Below are positions 35,215-44,597 of a DNA stretch of 64,000 nucleotides, in pieces. Position numbers and translations under genes: made by a program. The stretch is from Tunturiibacter gelidiferens. Lineage in GTDB: Bacteria > Acidobacteriota > Terriglobia > Terriglobales > Acidobacteriaceae. Location of the stretch: NCBI RefSeq assembly GCF_014201335.1, contig NZ_JACHEB010000007.1, forward strand, positions 292,773-356,772. The letters are read 5' to 3'. The notes under the pieces are model-generated. The model was not told where the DNA came from, made no database searches, and was given only the letters and a program-made list of their open reading frames with translations. The first letter of the stretch is position 1. Each line of letters opens with the position of its first letter.

Positions 35215-35415
35215 CTATTTCTTCGCCGACGATGCCGACTTCGTGTGAGCATCTGTTGACTTGCCATGCGCCGTCGTGGACGACTCATGTGCCTTCTGGG
35301 AGTGTTTGTGAGCCTCATCATGGTTACCCATGTCATGCTTTTCGGCTGCGTTGAGGTGGTGACCTGCTGCTTCGTTATGATGCCGCGCGGCATCCATATG
35401 CGCTTGTTTTGCCAT
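35215..35415 (-). CDS. small His-rich hydrophilic protein
   Basis: A 66-residue protein with twelve His and many Ala, Lys, Ser and Asp residues (ARHHNEAAGHHLNAAEKHDM then KHSQKAHESSTTAHGK), no hydrophobic core and no Cys. It looks intrinsically disordered or a single amphipathic helix; helix-favouring repeats of the type HHxxAAxHH recur in short stress-related proteins of soil bacteria. Metal binding is plausible from the His content but is inference. It sits beside the DUF892 gene on the same strand and may be co-regulated. Confidence 0.75.
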   Translation of the reverse strand: MAKQAHMDAARHHNEAAGHHLNAAEKHDMGNHDEAHKHSQKAHESSTTAHGKSTDAHTKSASSAKK

Positions 35416-35767
35416 TGTTGTTCACTGCCTTTTCTGGGAAACGGATCACCCAGCGAATACGATGGCGCAGCATCACGCCGCGTTATCCACCACTTCAGCA
35501 TCCAGGCGACGCTACACCCAGACTTGTTCATCCATTCAACAAAAGGCGTCTGGCCTTCGATCGGCGATAGGCGTCTGTTCCCCCAAAAGGTGTTTTGATC
35601 AAGGGCCGAAGCTGGCCAAAATCTCATCAGCGCAGAAGGGTGTGCGCCGGAGATTCGAACTGAAAACTCCGTTTTTCGACCACAGCAACTTAGACTGCTG
35701 TCGAACTATCATGTTTGCGTTATCTCTTACCATCTGGGACAATTTGTCGTCACCAGAGGCTCAACGC

Positions 35768-37228
35768 ATGCCCTCTCCAGTGCGTCACTCGAACCTTCAT
35801 CGCATCTCGCCCGTTTTCATAGCCAGCCTGCTTGTTGCACTTACCGCTTGCGAACAGAAGAAGGCAGAGGCGCCGGAGAACACATCCGCTCAAAGAAATG
35901 GATCTACTAGTGACCTCGTTCACTCCCGTGCGGTCGAGGCGGCGATCTGGGGTATGCCTGCCGTCAACTACGACCTCATGCTCCAGGAGATGCTCACCAA
36001 AACCCAAGCCAAGGTCGGACAGGTCATCTACTGGGGACGCCCACTCGACTGGCATAACCAGACGCTGACGCCCAACCCAGACGCTCTCTACTTCATCACT
36101 TTCGTCAACACGAAGGAAGGCCCCGTCGTCCTTGACCTTCCCCCCGGTGATGATAATGGCTCCTTCAATGGCAACATCGTCACGCTCTGGCAGATGCCTC
36201 TGGCTGACGCCGGACTGCTCGGCACGGACAAGGGTAAGGGGGGCAAGTACCTTATCCTGCCTCCCGGCTACAAAGAAAAGATCCCTGCAGGCTACATCCC
36301 CCTCCAGTCCGACACACTCGGCAACTACATGCTCTTCCGCGCCAACTTCAAGAGCCACTCGGACGCCGACGTTCAATCAGCCGTCAACTACGGCAAGCGT
36401 ATTAAGGTCTACCCGCTCGCCGCCGCCGCCCACCCGCCAGAGACCGTCTTCACCGACGTCAAGGACATCAACTTCGACTCCACCATCAAGTACGACGCCA
36501 GCTTCTTCGATCACCTCAACAACGTTATCCAGTCTGAGCCATGGATCGACCGCGACCGCGCGATGATCGACGCGCTCAAATCTATCGGTATCGAGAAGGG
36601 CAAGCCTTACCAGCCCTCCGACCAACTGAAATCCACTCTCAACTCCGCCGCTCAGGACGCCCGCACCTTCCTATACGCAAAGTACGACGCCGGCTTCCCG
36701 TCCTTCTTCCCCTCAAACAGCCACTGGATGTTCCCCAGCTATCCCGACTTGGTAAAGGCTGCGAGCAGTTCCTACGCCGATCTCAACGCCTACCCCACAG
36801 ATGAGCGCGCCGTCGTCTACAGCGTGGCCTTTATCGGCATCAAGAATCTCGGCGGCGGACAGATGTATCTCTTCTCCATCAAAGACAAGGACGGCAACGA
36901 CTTCGACGGCGCAAAGACCTACAAACAAACGGTGCCCCCTAACGCGCCGGTCAAACAGTACTGGTCGCTCACCGCCTACGACCGCGAGCTCCATACACTC
37001 ATCAAGGGAGTCAACCGCGCGAGCCGCTCCTCCCAGATCCCCGAGCTCCAGAAGAACCCCGACGGCTCCATCGATCTATACATCGGTCCCAAAGCTCCCG
37101 ACGGCAAAGAGTCCAACTGGATCCCCACCGACCCTAACCGCAAATTCGAGTTCATCTTCCGCGCCTACGCCCCTACCCAAGCGCTCTTCGACAAGACCTG
37201 GGTCCTGCCCGATGTCGAGATGGAGTGA
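35768..37228 (+). CDS. DUF1254/DUF1214 lipoprotein
   Basis: A 486-residue exported protein. ATG 35768 gives a normal lipoprotein signal with lipobox LTAC (Cys28); longer frames start in unrelated sequence. The DUF1254 domain (about 45-185) includes AAIWGMPAVNYDLMLQEM and TLTPNPDALYFITFV; the DUF1214 domain (about 355-470) includes KQYWSLTAYDRELHTL and DGSIDLYIGPKAP. Pairs of these domains occur in many secreted proteins of unknown enzymatic role. The region just before the start contains a stem-loop rich stretch (35641-35715) discussed under rejected tRNA candidates. Confidence 0.88.
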   Translation: MPSPVRHSNLHRISPVFIASLLVALTACEQKKAEAPENTSAQRNGSTSDLVHSRAVEAAIWGMPAVNYDLMLQEMLTKTQAKVGQVIYWGRPLDWHNQTLTPNPDALYFITFVNTKEGPVVLDLPPGDDNGSFNGNIVTLWQMPLADAGLLGTDKGKGGKYLILPPGYKEKIPAGYIPLQSDTLGNYMLFRANFKSHSDADVQSAVNYGKRIKVYPLAAAAHPPETVFTDVKDINFDSTIKYDASFFDHLNNVIQSEPWIDRDRAMIDALKSIGIEKGKPYQPSDQLKSTLNSAAQDARTFLYAKYDAGFPSFFPSNSHWMFPSYPDLVKAASSSYADLNAYPTDERAVVYSVAFIGIKNLGGGQMYLFSIKDKDGNDFDGAKTYKQTVPPNAPVKQYWSLTAYDRELHTLIKGVNRASRSSQIPELQKNPDGSIDLYIGPKAPDGKESNWIPTDPNRKFEFIFRAYAPTQALFDKTWVLPDVEME

Positions 37229-37614
37229 CAAGGTGGACCATCGAAACCAGGCATACGCGTTTATAGGATACGGAAGCGAACCTTTTCCAGAGGTCTCTAA
37301 CCCTCAAGGTCGGGTTTTCCGCAAGTTCGAGCGGCCGGCCCGCTAAGTCGCTTTTTGGAGCGGCTGCAGGTCAAGACCTCCTAGCTTCGGTGGCGGGATT
37401 AGCTTGTACCAGGTAGCGGGTTTCATCCGAATGTATGGCGGGATAGTCGTGAAATGTTACGTCGCTACGTGGCGGCAAAACATTGCATTGGGTGACGGCA
37501 TATCGGTGCGGCCAGCACTAATGCCGTTGACCAAAAATAATCAGAAAAATCTACGCCAAATTTGGCGTATGAGTTATGTCTGGTTCGCTACAATTAAATG
37601 AGAGATCAGAATCA

Positions 37615-37647
37615 AGGGCTGCCATCGGCGAAAGCTGCGGCAGCCCT
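37615..37647. terminator. hairpin in module copy C
   Basis: AGGGCTGCC and GGCAGCCCT form a 9-bp stem; inside the loop GGCGAAAGC can add a smaller stem. There is no T-run, so it resembles the structured part of an RNA more than a terminator. It occupies the slot held by terminator hairpins in copies A and B. Confidence 0.6.
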
Positions 37648-37662
37648 CCACATTTAACCCGT

Positions 37663-37723
37663 CCACAACGAACCACGATCACACCACGAAAGGACCACAA
37701 AACACCACGTCGTCCTTCACCAC
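37663..37723. repeat. helically phased CCAC cluster
   Basis: CCAC starts at 37663, 37673, 37684, 37695, 37705 and 37720, giving steps of 10, 11, 11, 10 and 15. Several are followed by GA or AA (ACCACGA). Steps of one DNA turn place the motifs on one face of the helix, as for cooperative protein binding. The region has no ORF. Confidence 0.65.
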
Positions 37724-37949
37724 GAGAGCAGGCGCAAACCGGCTCCTAACTGCCTCAAAACAAGTATTTTAGGCGTAAGCCCCATGGATGCAATATTTTA
37801 GCGGCACATCCTGTCTCTAACCTATTGTATTCAAAAGGCTTCCTTGCAAAATACGCCCAAGGGGGGAGGGGGTACCTGAACCATCTCCCGCTTAGAAGAT
37901 TTGCCGGTTCTCAGTTAGGATTTGAAAGTGGTCAAGGAGAATTGTTGAG

Positions 37950-38063
37950 ATGAGTTCGTCAAGTGAATCGTCGTCCTGGTTGGAAAGCTGGTGGCCGCTG
38001 CTGGTGATCCTCTTCGGAGTAATCTTCGTCACAGCGTTGGTGACGTTCCACCCAGTGAACTAA
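37950..38063 (+). CDS. 37-residue single-pass membrane protein
   Basis: A short gene, MSSSSESSSWLESWW followed by PLLVILFGVIFVTALVTFHPVN. The Ser/Glu-rich N-terminus precedes one strong membrane helix of about 17 residues. AAGGAGA lies nine bases before the ATG. Coding character is supported by the ribosome site and by the clean hydrophobic profile; no family is known to me. It ends 27 bases from the convergent kynureninase gene and starts 74 bases after module copy C, so a transcript from that module could run into it. Confidence 0.65.
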   Translation: MSSSSESSSWLESWWPLLVILFGVIFVTALVTFHPVN

Positions 38064-38089
38064 GAACGGGTACGGCGCAAGCCGTACTC

Positions 38090-39292
38090 CTAACTCCCTG
38101 TGAGAATTGACGCCAAAGTGGCCGCCACCTCACGTAAAGCACTATCAGGCGTCAGGTAATCGGGTGAGAGCCTAAGCCATCGGCCGCGCGCATCTGTTAT
38201 GACGCCGCGCTGTTCGAGCGCTTTAGAAAGCGACACCGCTTCAGGGTTTTCTATCGTCAAAAACCCTCCATGTCCTTCGTCCGCGCCCTCCGCTTCAACG
38301 CCACAGTCTGAGAGATATCGTTTCAAGCGGCTGAGGCGGTCCAGGTTGTACGTCCTGATTCGGTCGACGCCCAGTGCGAGAGCGAGTTGCTGGCCCGCGC
38401 GAGCCTGGTAGTACGTCAGAACGGGAGGAGTCGATTCGAGAAATGCACTGCCGCCTTCTGCGAAGCGTGGCGGATCGGGCCGTTCGTAGAGAAAAGGATG
38501 GTCTTTAGCGAACCATCCGATATCGATTGGCTTCAGACCGCTCGAGAGAGCATCCGGAGAGACATACAGGAAAGACGCCCCGGGTCCACCACGGAGGTAT
38601 TTGTAACTCCCGCCGATCATAAAATCAGCATTCATCGAGGTAACGTCCACCGGAAAGACACCGACAGAATGGTAAGCATCGACAAGTAGACGAGCGCCGG
38701 CCTGATGGCACTGCTCTGCGAGAAGATCAAGATGGGGCACGACCCGCCCGGTCATAAACATCACCTGGGAGATGACCACGAGGTCCACTCCCTCCTGAAT
38801 CTTCTCCATCAAATTTGAGAGATCGATGCTGCCATCCGACACTTCGCAGGGAACAAACTGAACGCGGACCTTACCCACTGCCGCGTACTGCTTCAGAATC
38901 ACATCGACCGAGTCGAACTCCCCTGTAGTGGAAGCGACACGAGGTACTCCCGGAAGAGCATTCAGAACAGCGCGCAGCCCTTGTCCCGCCGAGGTTTTCG
39001 GCACAATGCAATCGAACCTGGAAGCGCCAATAAGCTGCGCAAGACGCGAACGATGCCCTTGCTCCTCTCCAAGCCACTGGTCCCAGGCATCTCCGAGGTT
39101 GGTCTGCCAGAGTCGAAAGCCTTCGCAAAGATCATCCTCAGTCCGGTCGAGTGGCCGGCCCAACGAGTGGTTCGCCAGATAAATCCCCGGTGCGGAGAGC
39201 GTCTTGGAGAAGAGTGGGAAGACATGACGGCGCAGTTCATCTTCCGCGAGAACACCGGTTCCAACGGATGCGATAGCACGGGCGAGACTCAT
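38090..39292 (-). CDS. kynU: kynureninase
   Basis: A 400-residue PLP enzyme (aminotransferase class V fold) that cleaves kynurenine to anthranilate and alanine. The PLP Lys is K231 in [18 protein letters not shown]; the Asp and His contacts are in [18 protein letters not shown] near the N-terminus and [10 protein letters not shown] are typical of kynureninases. Its start overlaps the stop of the tryptophan dioxygenase gene (ATGA), so the two are one operon. The intermediate enzyme, kynurenine formamidase, is not seen in the window. Confidence 0.92.
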   Translation of the reverse strand: MSLARAIASVGTGVLAEDELRRHVFPLFSKTLSAPGIYLANHSLGRPLDRTEDDLCEGFRLWQTNLGDAWDQWLGEEQGHRSRLAQLIGASRFDCIVPKTSAGQGLRAVLNALPGVPRVASTTGEFDSVDVILKQYAAVGKVRVQFVPCEVSDGSIDLSNLMEKIQEGVDLVVISQVMFMTGRVVPHLDLLAEQCHQAGARLLVDAYHSVGVFPVDVTSMNADFMIGGSYKYLRGGPGASFLYVSPDALSSGLKPIDIGWFAKDHPFLYERPDPPRFAEGGSAFLESTPPVLTYYQARAGQQLALALGVDRIRTYNLDRLSRLKRYLSDCGVEAEGADEGHGGFLTIENPEAVSLSKALEQRGVITDARGRWLRLSPDYLTPDSALREVAATLASILTGS

Positions 39293-40143
39293 TCTCGCGG
39301 TGCCTCGGTTCGCGAAGCCAACAGTTCGGGGAAGAAGGTAAGCTCAAGCGCCTGACGTAGAAAGCCAACACCCGATGAGCCGCCCGTACCCTGACGAAAA
39401 CCAATGATGCGCTCAACTGTTTTGAGATGACGAAAACGCCAGAGCTGGAAGTATTCTTCTACATCCACCAGCTTTTCACACATCTCGTACGCCTCCCAGT
39501 GTTCTTTAGGATTGCGATAAATATCACGAAATACTGCCACGAGGGCTTCATTCCTACTGTGTGGCACCGACCAGTTTCGTTCGCGACATTCGTCAGGGAT
39601 CCCATAGCCTCGCCGAGAAAGATATCGCAAGAACTCGTCGTAGAGGCTGGGAGATTCGAGTGCACGCTTGAGATCCTCGTAGATCGCCGCATCGTGCGCG
39701 AACACCTTTATGGTGTCAAGATTCTTGTTGCCGAGTAGAAATTCGAGTTTGCGATACTGATACGACTGAAAACCCGAGGCGCTTCCAAGCACAGAGCGGA
39801 ACTCCATATATTCGGACGGTGTAAGCGTTTCCAATACGGCCCATTGTTCGAATAATTGCATCTGGATGAGTTTGACACGCGACAGAATCTTGAGGCAGGG
39901 AGGAAGCCTATCGTGGCGTATATGGTCGATCGCAGCGGAAAGCTCGTGAATGAGAAGCTTCATCCACAGTTCTGAAACCTGGTGCTGGACGATAAACAGC
40001 ATTTCATCATGATGCGGAGGCTGGGATAGCGGACGCTGCTGCGCAAGCAGACCGTCAAGAGAGAGGTAGCCAGAATAGCTGAGCCTCTCGGAAAAGTCGC
40101 TCACAATGCCTGGTTCAACGGGGCGTTGATTGATGTTTTTCAT
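39289..40143 (-). CDS. kynA: tryptophan 2,3-dioxygenase
   Basis: A 284-residue haem dioxygenase that opens the indole ring of tryptophan to N-formylkynurenine. Signatures: [35 protein letters not shown] with the active-site His, [18 protein letters not shown], and [20 protein letters not shown] with the haem-ligand His and the substrate-binding loop. ATG 40143 is preferred, with AGGT upstream; a GTG at 40149 is possible. First gene of the kynA-kynU pair; the 300-base gap upstream is divergent with the next plus-strand gene and should contain both promoters. Confidence 0.94.
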   Translation of the reverse strand: MKNINQRPVEPGIVSDFSERLSYSGYLSLDGLLAQQRPLSQPPHHDEMLFIVQHQVSELWMKLLIHELSAAIDHIRHDRLPPCLKILSRVKLIQMQLFEQWAVLETLTPSEYMEFRSVLGSASGFQSYQYRKLEFLLGNKNLDTIKVFAHDAAIYEDLKRALESPSLYDEFLRYLSRRGYGIPDECRERNWSVPHSRNEALVAVFRDIYRNPKEHWEAYEMCEKLVDVEEYFQLWRFRHLKTVERIIGFRQGTGGSSGVGFLRQALELTFFPELLASRTEAPRE

Positions 40144-40319
40144 CTTCACCTACCTAGAATACTAGGCCAAGGGCGGCGGCTGAGGAGCGGAAAGTGGCCC
40201 CAACACTCCGGCCGCTCTTGCCTAACTCTTAGCCGGATTTGTTGGGCGTGACAATCAAATGACAGACTTAAGACTGCCCAGTGACACACGCTTCCGAGAG
40301 GCACAGCGATAATCTAGAT

Positions 40320-40341
40320 CGCGGAAACATAGTGTTCCGCG
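40320..40341. promoter_or_regulatory. inverted repeat in the kynA/flavin-reductase-like divergent gap
   Basis: CGCGGAA and TTCCGCG are separated by eight bases that can extend the pairing (ACA with TGT, one bulge). It lies 177 bases before kynA and 110 before the plus-strand gene. Position and symmetry fit an operator or a 5'-leader hairpin; no T-run follows. Confidence 0.4.
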
Positions 40342-40450
40342 ATGGCGCGGCCGTTCTATGCCCTTGGGCATCTTCTGTAGAAAGCCGCTTGCACGCCTCA
40401 GTCCAGGGAATACCACGGAACCAAGAGCGTCGTTCATCGGGAATACTCGC

Positions 40451-41533
40451 ATGTCGATAATGCACAAAATCCGCTTGGTGATCAAAAGGATCGTCTTCGG
40501 GAATACTCTCCTTCCTCAGGAGTTCACGCTCGGACTGGAAGACCCGCAGACGGAGATTACGGTGTGGCTGCATGGAGCGGGCGCACCCCGGAACGTGACT
40601 CGTCGTCATTCTATGGTTTGTGCATCGCCACTAACTATCTGCGTGGGATTTGACGAGGGACAAAGACCAGATGAAAACGACCTGGTCAATCCATCGTTGA
40701 AATTTTGTGAGCGAACAGGGCGGAAGCGAGTCTTAGGAGAAATCGGCCTTAAGCCTCAGACGATCGTTGCCGAAACCGGATCAGAGTTCATCTTGTTCGA
40801 ACCTCGAAGTTCAAAAAATTATTGTCTGCCAAAAGCACGTCTCGGCACTCACTATTTGCTTCACGCATATAGGCAATGGAGGAGCGATAACACCAAAGGA
40901 ATAAAGATGACTTTCCTCGAAAGACGTGCAGGGATGGTGATTTTTATCTGTCCTCATCCCATCCTGCTTGTGAGTGTAGGCAGCAAAGCCGACGGCAACA
41001 TCTTTCCCATGAACATCCTTGGCGATTTAGGTAACGGCTATATGGGTTTCGCTTTGAGGGGCGAAAGGCTGGCGGGCGGACTCGTAGAACGGGCCAGCCG
41101 CATTGCGTTGAGCAGCATTCCCGTGTCTCAAGGAGCCTTGGCATATCAGCTCGCGAACAATCACACAAAGAAATCAATTGACTGGAGCCAGCTTCCCTTC
41201 GCAACAAAGATGTCGTCTGCATTTAGTATTCCGGTCCCTGAATTTGCGTCGCGAGTCATGGAGGTGGAGATCAAGTCCGTCCGTGCGATCGGCAGTCACC
41301 GGTTTTTTATAGCGCGAATTGTTCGGGAAGATAAATTTTTCGGTGGCTTGGAGTTCTGTTCGATTCACGGTTTTTATCAGTCATGGCGACTGGGCACACT
41401 CGAAAGGGAGGACGAAGAGTTACAGATTTCATTAGCGGGAGATGCGTTCAACAAGCGAGGGCGTAACCGACCACTAGCTATCAGGAATGCTCAGATTGAG
41501 ATGCTTCCCCTGGACGATAAGCAGAACCGGTGA
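40451..41533 (+). CDS. flavin-reductase-like (FMN-binding split-barrel) protein, tentative
   Basis: About 360 residues. The N-terminal half is unfamiliar (VWLHGAGAPRNVTRRHSMV, then CVGFDEGQRP). The C-terminal half has a pattern close to the flavin reductase-like FMN-binding domain: FPMNILGDLGNGYMGFALR, RIALSSIPVSQG, FSIPVPEFASRVMEVEIKS and GSHRFFIARIVREDKFFGG. That is the order seen in FMN split-barrel oxidoreductases. The codon use is AT-richer than the flanking genes. The assignment is by motif memory only. Starts MSIM at 40451 and MHKI at 40460 are both possible. Confidence 0.65.
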   Translation: MSIMHKIRLVIKRIVFGNTLLPQEFTLGLEDPQTEITVWLHGAGAPRNVTRRHSMVCASPLTICVGFDEGQRPDENDLVNPSLKFCERTGRKRVLGEIGLKPQTIVAETGSEFILFEPRSSKNYCLPKARLGTHYLLHAYRQWRSDNTKGIKMTFLERRAGMVIFICPHPILLVSVGSKADGNIFPMNILGDLGNGYMGFALRGERLAGGLVERASRIALSSIPVSQGALAYQLANNHTKKSIDWSQLPFATKMSSAFSIPVPEFASRVMEVEIKSVRAIGSHRFFIARIVREDKFFGGLEFCSIHGFYQSWRLGTLEREDEELQISLAGDAFNKRGRNRPLAIRNAQIEMLPLDDKQNR

Positions 41534-41597
41534 GTGCAAAGCCAAGACAGTCGGCTTTAGCGGTGAACCGTTGTAAGGAATATGAACGCCGAATCTT

Positions 41598-43288
41598 ATG
41601 ATCTGTTCAAGCGGAGAACGTCGATTGGAATATTCATTGGCCTCCAAAGTTAGACGTTCTCCCGTGCTGCCGCCTCGATGGGTTTTCATTGGAGAGTGGA
41701 TGTTGGTTGTCCTTTTGGCGATCCAGATGGGTGTGCGTACTCTGCCGAAGGCATGGCATACGCTGAACAACGACTTTCCTAATTACTACATGACAGCAAG
41801 TCTTGTGCATGAGAGATACGATACATCCCGCATCTACGATTGGGTCTGGTTTCAGCGTCAAAAAGACCACCGCGACATAGATCAGCGCATGGTCGGGATG
41901 ACCCCACTAACCCGTTCTCAGCTCTTGTCATTTATCCACTTACCTCGCAGTCTGCATTAAGTGCAAAGCACCGATGGCTAATCCTCAACGTCATCCTTCT
42001 GGTAGCAACTCTTAATCCTGCGAAGTCTGACCGGGCTTTTATGGGGCGCCTAGCGCTAATCGCTTTATTGAGTTTTCCGCTTCGAACAAACTTCTTGTTC
42101 GGGCAATATTATGTTTTGTTACTGCTGTTATTGACGTTGGCATGCTGGCTCTATGTCCGTCGGACGCGTTTCTTCGCTGGAATGATGGTTGGACTTGCGT
42201 CAGGATTAAAACCTTTCCAATTCTCTATTTGTTCTATTTTCTCAGGAAACGAGACCTCAAGGTCTTTGCCGGTGGAGTAACAGGCGCCCTAACGAGCGGA
42301 GCTATTTCAATCTATGTTTTTGGTTGGGAGCTAAACCGCACTTATCTTCTTCAGGTGATGCCATCAGCACTCCTCGGTGAGGGTTCGGATCCGTACAACC
42401 TGCAGGCTGCCTCTCTGTCATCACTTCTGCACAGGTTTTTCATCTATGAGCCGTAGCTAAACCAGCATCCAGCGATTAGTGCTCCGTGGTTGTTTGCAGT
42501 TCTGTATCCGGTCCTGCAGATGGCATTGATTGGACCAGCGCTCGTCTTTGCGATGCCGAATGACAGATCTCCGTACAACCTCCGTCTCGAGTGGGCAGCG
42601 ATTTTAATGGCGATGCGGGACAATGGCTACCATGTCGCAGTCGAAGGAGTCGACGCCACAAAAGTTGGAAACACAGGAGACGACGATGAGCTCGGTATCG
42701 CCGCTGCGAATGGTGACCGATGGGTAGAACAAACTGGACACGAATCTGCAATCATCTCTGTGCCGGAGGGAAGAACTACCATTCGTCAGGCCGAATCTCC
42801 TGTCGCATCTTTCGATGGGCGATGGCTCGCGTTCCTCCGCGAGGACCCATGGTCGAGCGCGCATTTGGATACGCGCTTTGGATCGGTCGGACGACATCGA
42901 CAAGCCAATGACGCCGCCCGGACTTAATGTGCTCAAGATGTCGTTCTTGCCCGGAAACGAACTCATATTCTCAGCTGTGTCGAGCAGGCGGCCGGGCTTA
43001 TTCGTTGCAGATCGAAACGGAGGGATACGACCTCTTGAAATGGGCGAGACGAGGTATCCTCCCGTCTCTCCAAACGGGAGCTGGCTCACATATAGCCAGC
43101 TGCAAGGTGGAACCTGGAACCTCTGGTTGCGCAATTTACGCAGCGGGGAAACACGCAGGCTTACCAATGCTGCATGCAATAGCACCGAACCCGCCTGGGC
43201 CGCGGGCTCGCAGACTTTAATTTATGCGAGCGATTGCAGAAGAGCCCTCTGGTTTTCTGCGCTTTGTAGACGGCGAATCATCTACTGA
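41598..43288 (+). pseudogene. decayed GT87-like membrane glycosyltransferase with TolB/PD40 propeller tail
   Basis: Three reading frames together spell one protein. Frame from 41598 gives membrane segments and PKAWHTLNNDFPNYYMTASL, the GT87 (DUF2029) N-terminal pattern. Near 41900 the sequence continues in the frame of 41840 (NPFSALVIYPL, then LRTNFLFGQYYVLLLLLLTL); near 42190 it moves to the frame of 42142 (YFLRKRDLKVFAGGVTGAL). A TAG at 42454 interrupts the latter, which resumes as AVLYPVLQMALIGPALVFAM. Propeller blades follow (ASFDGRWLAFLRED); another shift near 42860 leads to the frame ending at 43288 (VSPNGSWLTYSQLQ, WNLWLRNLRSGETRRLTNA). Three frameshifts and one nonsense codon make a functional product unlikely. 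Confidence 0.8.
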
Positions 43289-43535
43289 AGGTTAAACGAG
43301 CACCCTCAAAATCGACAGATCGCAAGTGGTGCGGGGAGAGTATGTCCTCGTCTAATTTGATGCTCGCGCCCAGAGAAAGCTACATGGGCCTCCAATATCA
43401 CGCTTGTCTTTCCACAGCAGTGAGACCCCACTGTGACGCTGACTTCTCGGTTGAAGCCAGGCTGACAAATAAGTGACAGAGTCCAGACGATCGGCTGACA
43501 TGCGTGCAAAGGCCTCGCGATAGCTTTGAAACAGC

Positions 43536-44597
43536 ATGGGTACTTTATTGACTTTGAGATATTGCATACTCCGACGACCAGCTTGCGCTGTGTTGCTCTT
43601 TGCGGGGCTACTGTGGAACATGCCAGCTTTGGTCGCTCAGGATGTCCCTCTTCTATCAGGCGGCGTCGGCTTCTTGACAAATACGAATGCTGGCAATACG
43701 TCTTATCAGACTATTGCGGTCCCGGTACTCGAGGCTCCAATCGGGCAACATTTGCTGGTTGAGTCACGCGCGAATATTCTCGAGACTTTTTCTCCACAGG
43801 GAAACGGTCAGGGGTATGACCATTCGACATTTCTTGGATTGTCGTATCTTCAGGCAGACTACATTGCCACGCCGCACATAACCGTCGTCGGAGGATACTT
43901 CCTCACCCCCTTTGGAACCTACAACGAACGACTTTCACCAATTTGGATCAGCAGCCTGGATGCTCCATTGATCTTTAGTATCGGCACCATGGGCAGCGGT
44001 AGTGGGACAGGAGGGATGCTGCGGGGTAACGCGTACTCAACTGATAAAGTTTCAATCAGCTATGCGGCCTATTTCTCAGCGGGCAGTACAAATAAGGAGT
44101 TTCAGTCATCGCGCTCAACCGGCGGACAGGTATATGCGTACTTCCCGCAGGCAAGGCTGGAGGTTGGCGCATCCTATGGCCGGTCGCTCGAGGGAACCCA
44201 ATTATCCAACGCTTATGGGGCTCATCTTTGGTGGGAGCCGGCAAAGATTCCTCTGAAGCTCCGCTCCGAATATGCGCATGGGGCTCACTCCCAAGGGTAT
44301 TGGATTGAGACCGACTATCGACTATCTCAGTTTAGCGGAGCTGACAGCTTGATCGGGCGGTTGGAACCGGTATTCCGGCTGCAGCAAACCTTTCGGAACA
44401 GTCCGGACCCATCAGATTTTCTGCCAGCCGCAGACACGCAGAGGGTTGACTTTGGACTCAACTACCATCTACCGCACGAGGTGAGGATCAACGCACAATA
44501 CGCCCGCCAATTCTCATCGACTGGAAACTTCAATATCTGGGAGACCGGGATCGTTTATCGCTTTCTCTTTCCGGCGTGGAAAGGTAAATCAAAATGA
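43536..44597 (+). CDS. porin-like outer-membrane barrel protein
   Basis: A 353-residue exported protein. Signal peptide to about residue 35 (LVAQ), then a long series of amphipathic beta strands with Gly/Tyr-rich turns (VVGGYFLTPFGTYNERL, AGSTNKEFQSSRSTGGQVYA, LRSEYAHGAHSQGYWIETDY), ending with the strand NIWETGIVYRFLFPAW. The size suggests a 14- to 16-stranded barrel of the phosphate-selective or general porin type. A small c-type cytochrome gene overlaps its stop by ATGA, so the two are co-translated. The ligand is unknown. Confidence 0.75.
   Translation: MGTLLTLRYCILRRPACAVLLFAGLLWNMPALVAQDVPLLSGGVGFLTNTNAGNTSYQTIAVPVLEAPIGQHLLVESRANILETFSPQGNGQGYDHSTFLGLSYLQADYIATPHITVVGGYFLTPFGTYNERLSPIWISSLDAPLIFSIGTMGSGSGTGGMLRGNAYSTDKVSISYAAYFSAGSTNKEFQSSRSTGGQVYAYFPQARLEVGASYGRSLEGTQLSNAYGAHLWWEPAKIPLKLRSEYAHGAHSQGYWIETDYRLSQFSGADSLIGRLEPVFRLQQTFRNSPDPSDFLPAADTQRVDFGLNYHLPHEVRINAQYARQFSSTGNFNIWETGIVYRFLFPAWKGKSK

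Larger units (their letters stand above)
37560..37876 (+). repeat. three-part intergenic module, copy C
   Basis: This covers much of the 720-base gap between the DUF1254 gene and a small membrane-protein gene; 37229-37550 holds nothing I can name. In plus order: the conserved block TGGCGTATGAGTTATG (37563 on) with TACAAT (37589-37594) at the same distance as TATACT in the other copies; a hairpin (37615-37647); a spaced CCAC cluster; two 29-base units (37742-37770 and 37771-37799), each ending in TATTTT; a spacer; and GGGGGTACC (to 37876). The block is preceded here by a perfect 16-bp palindrome ACGCCAAATTTGGCGT. Unlike copies A and B, the GGTACC end faces the start, not the end, of a gene. 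Confidence 0.72.

Noticed and set aside
35641..35715. tRNA-like stretch on the minus strand with GTTCGAATCTCC and an anticodon-like loop containing CTAA
   Set aside because: The T-arm sequence cannot form a 5-bp/7-base arm, the anticodon stem would need an 8-base loop, and no acceptor stem closes. The region does fold into two good hairpins (CGGAG/CTCCG and CAGCA/TGCTG) but not into a cloverleaf. It may be a tRNA remnant.
35462..35767. Longer N-terminus for the DUF1254 lipoprotein
   Set aside because: The added residues are low-complexity and would bury the lipoprotein signal that starts at 35768; they also overlap structured non-coding sequence.
37404..37601. 65-codon open frame on the plus strand before module copy C
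   Set aside because: It overlaps the conserved block and palindrome of the module, lacks a ribosome site and has no protein-like pattern.
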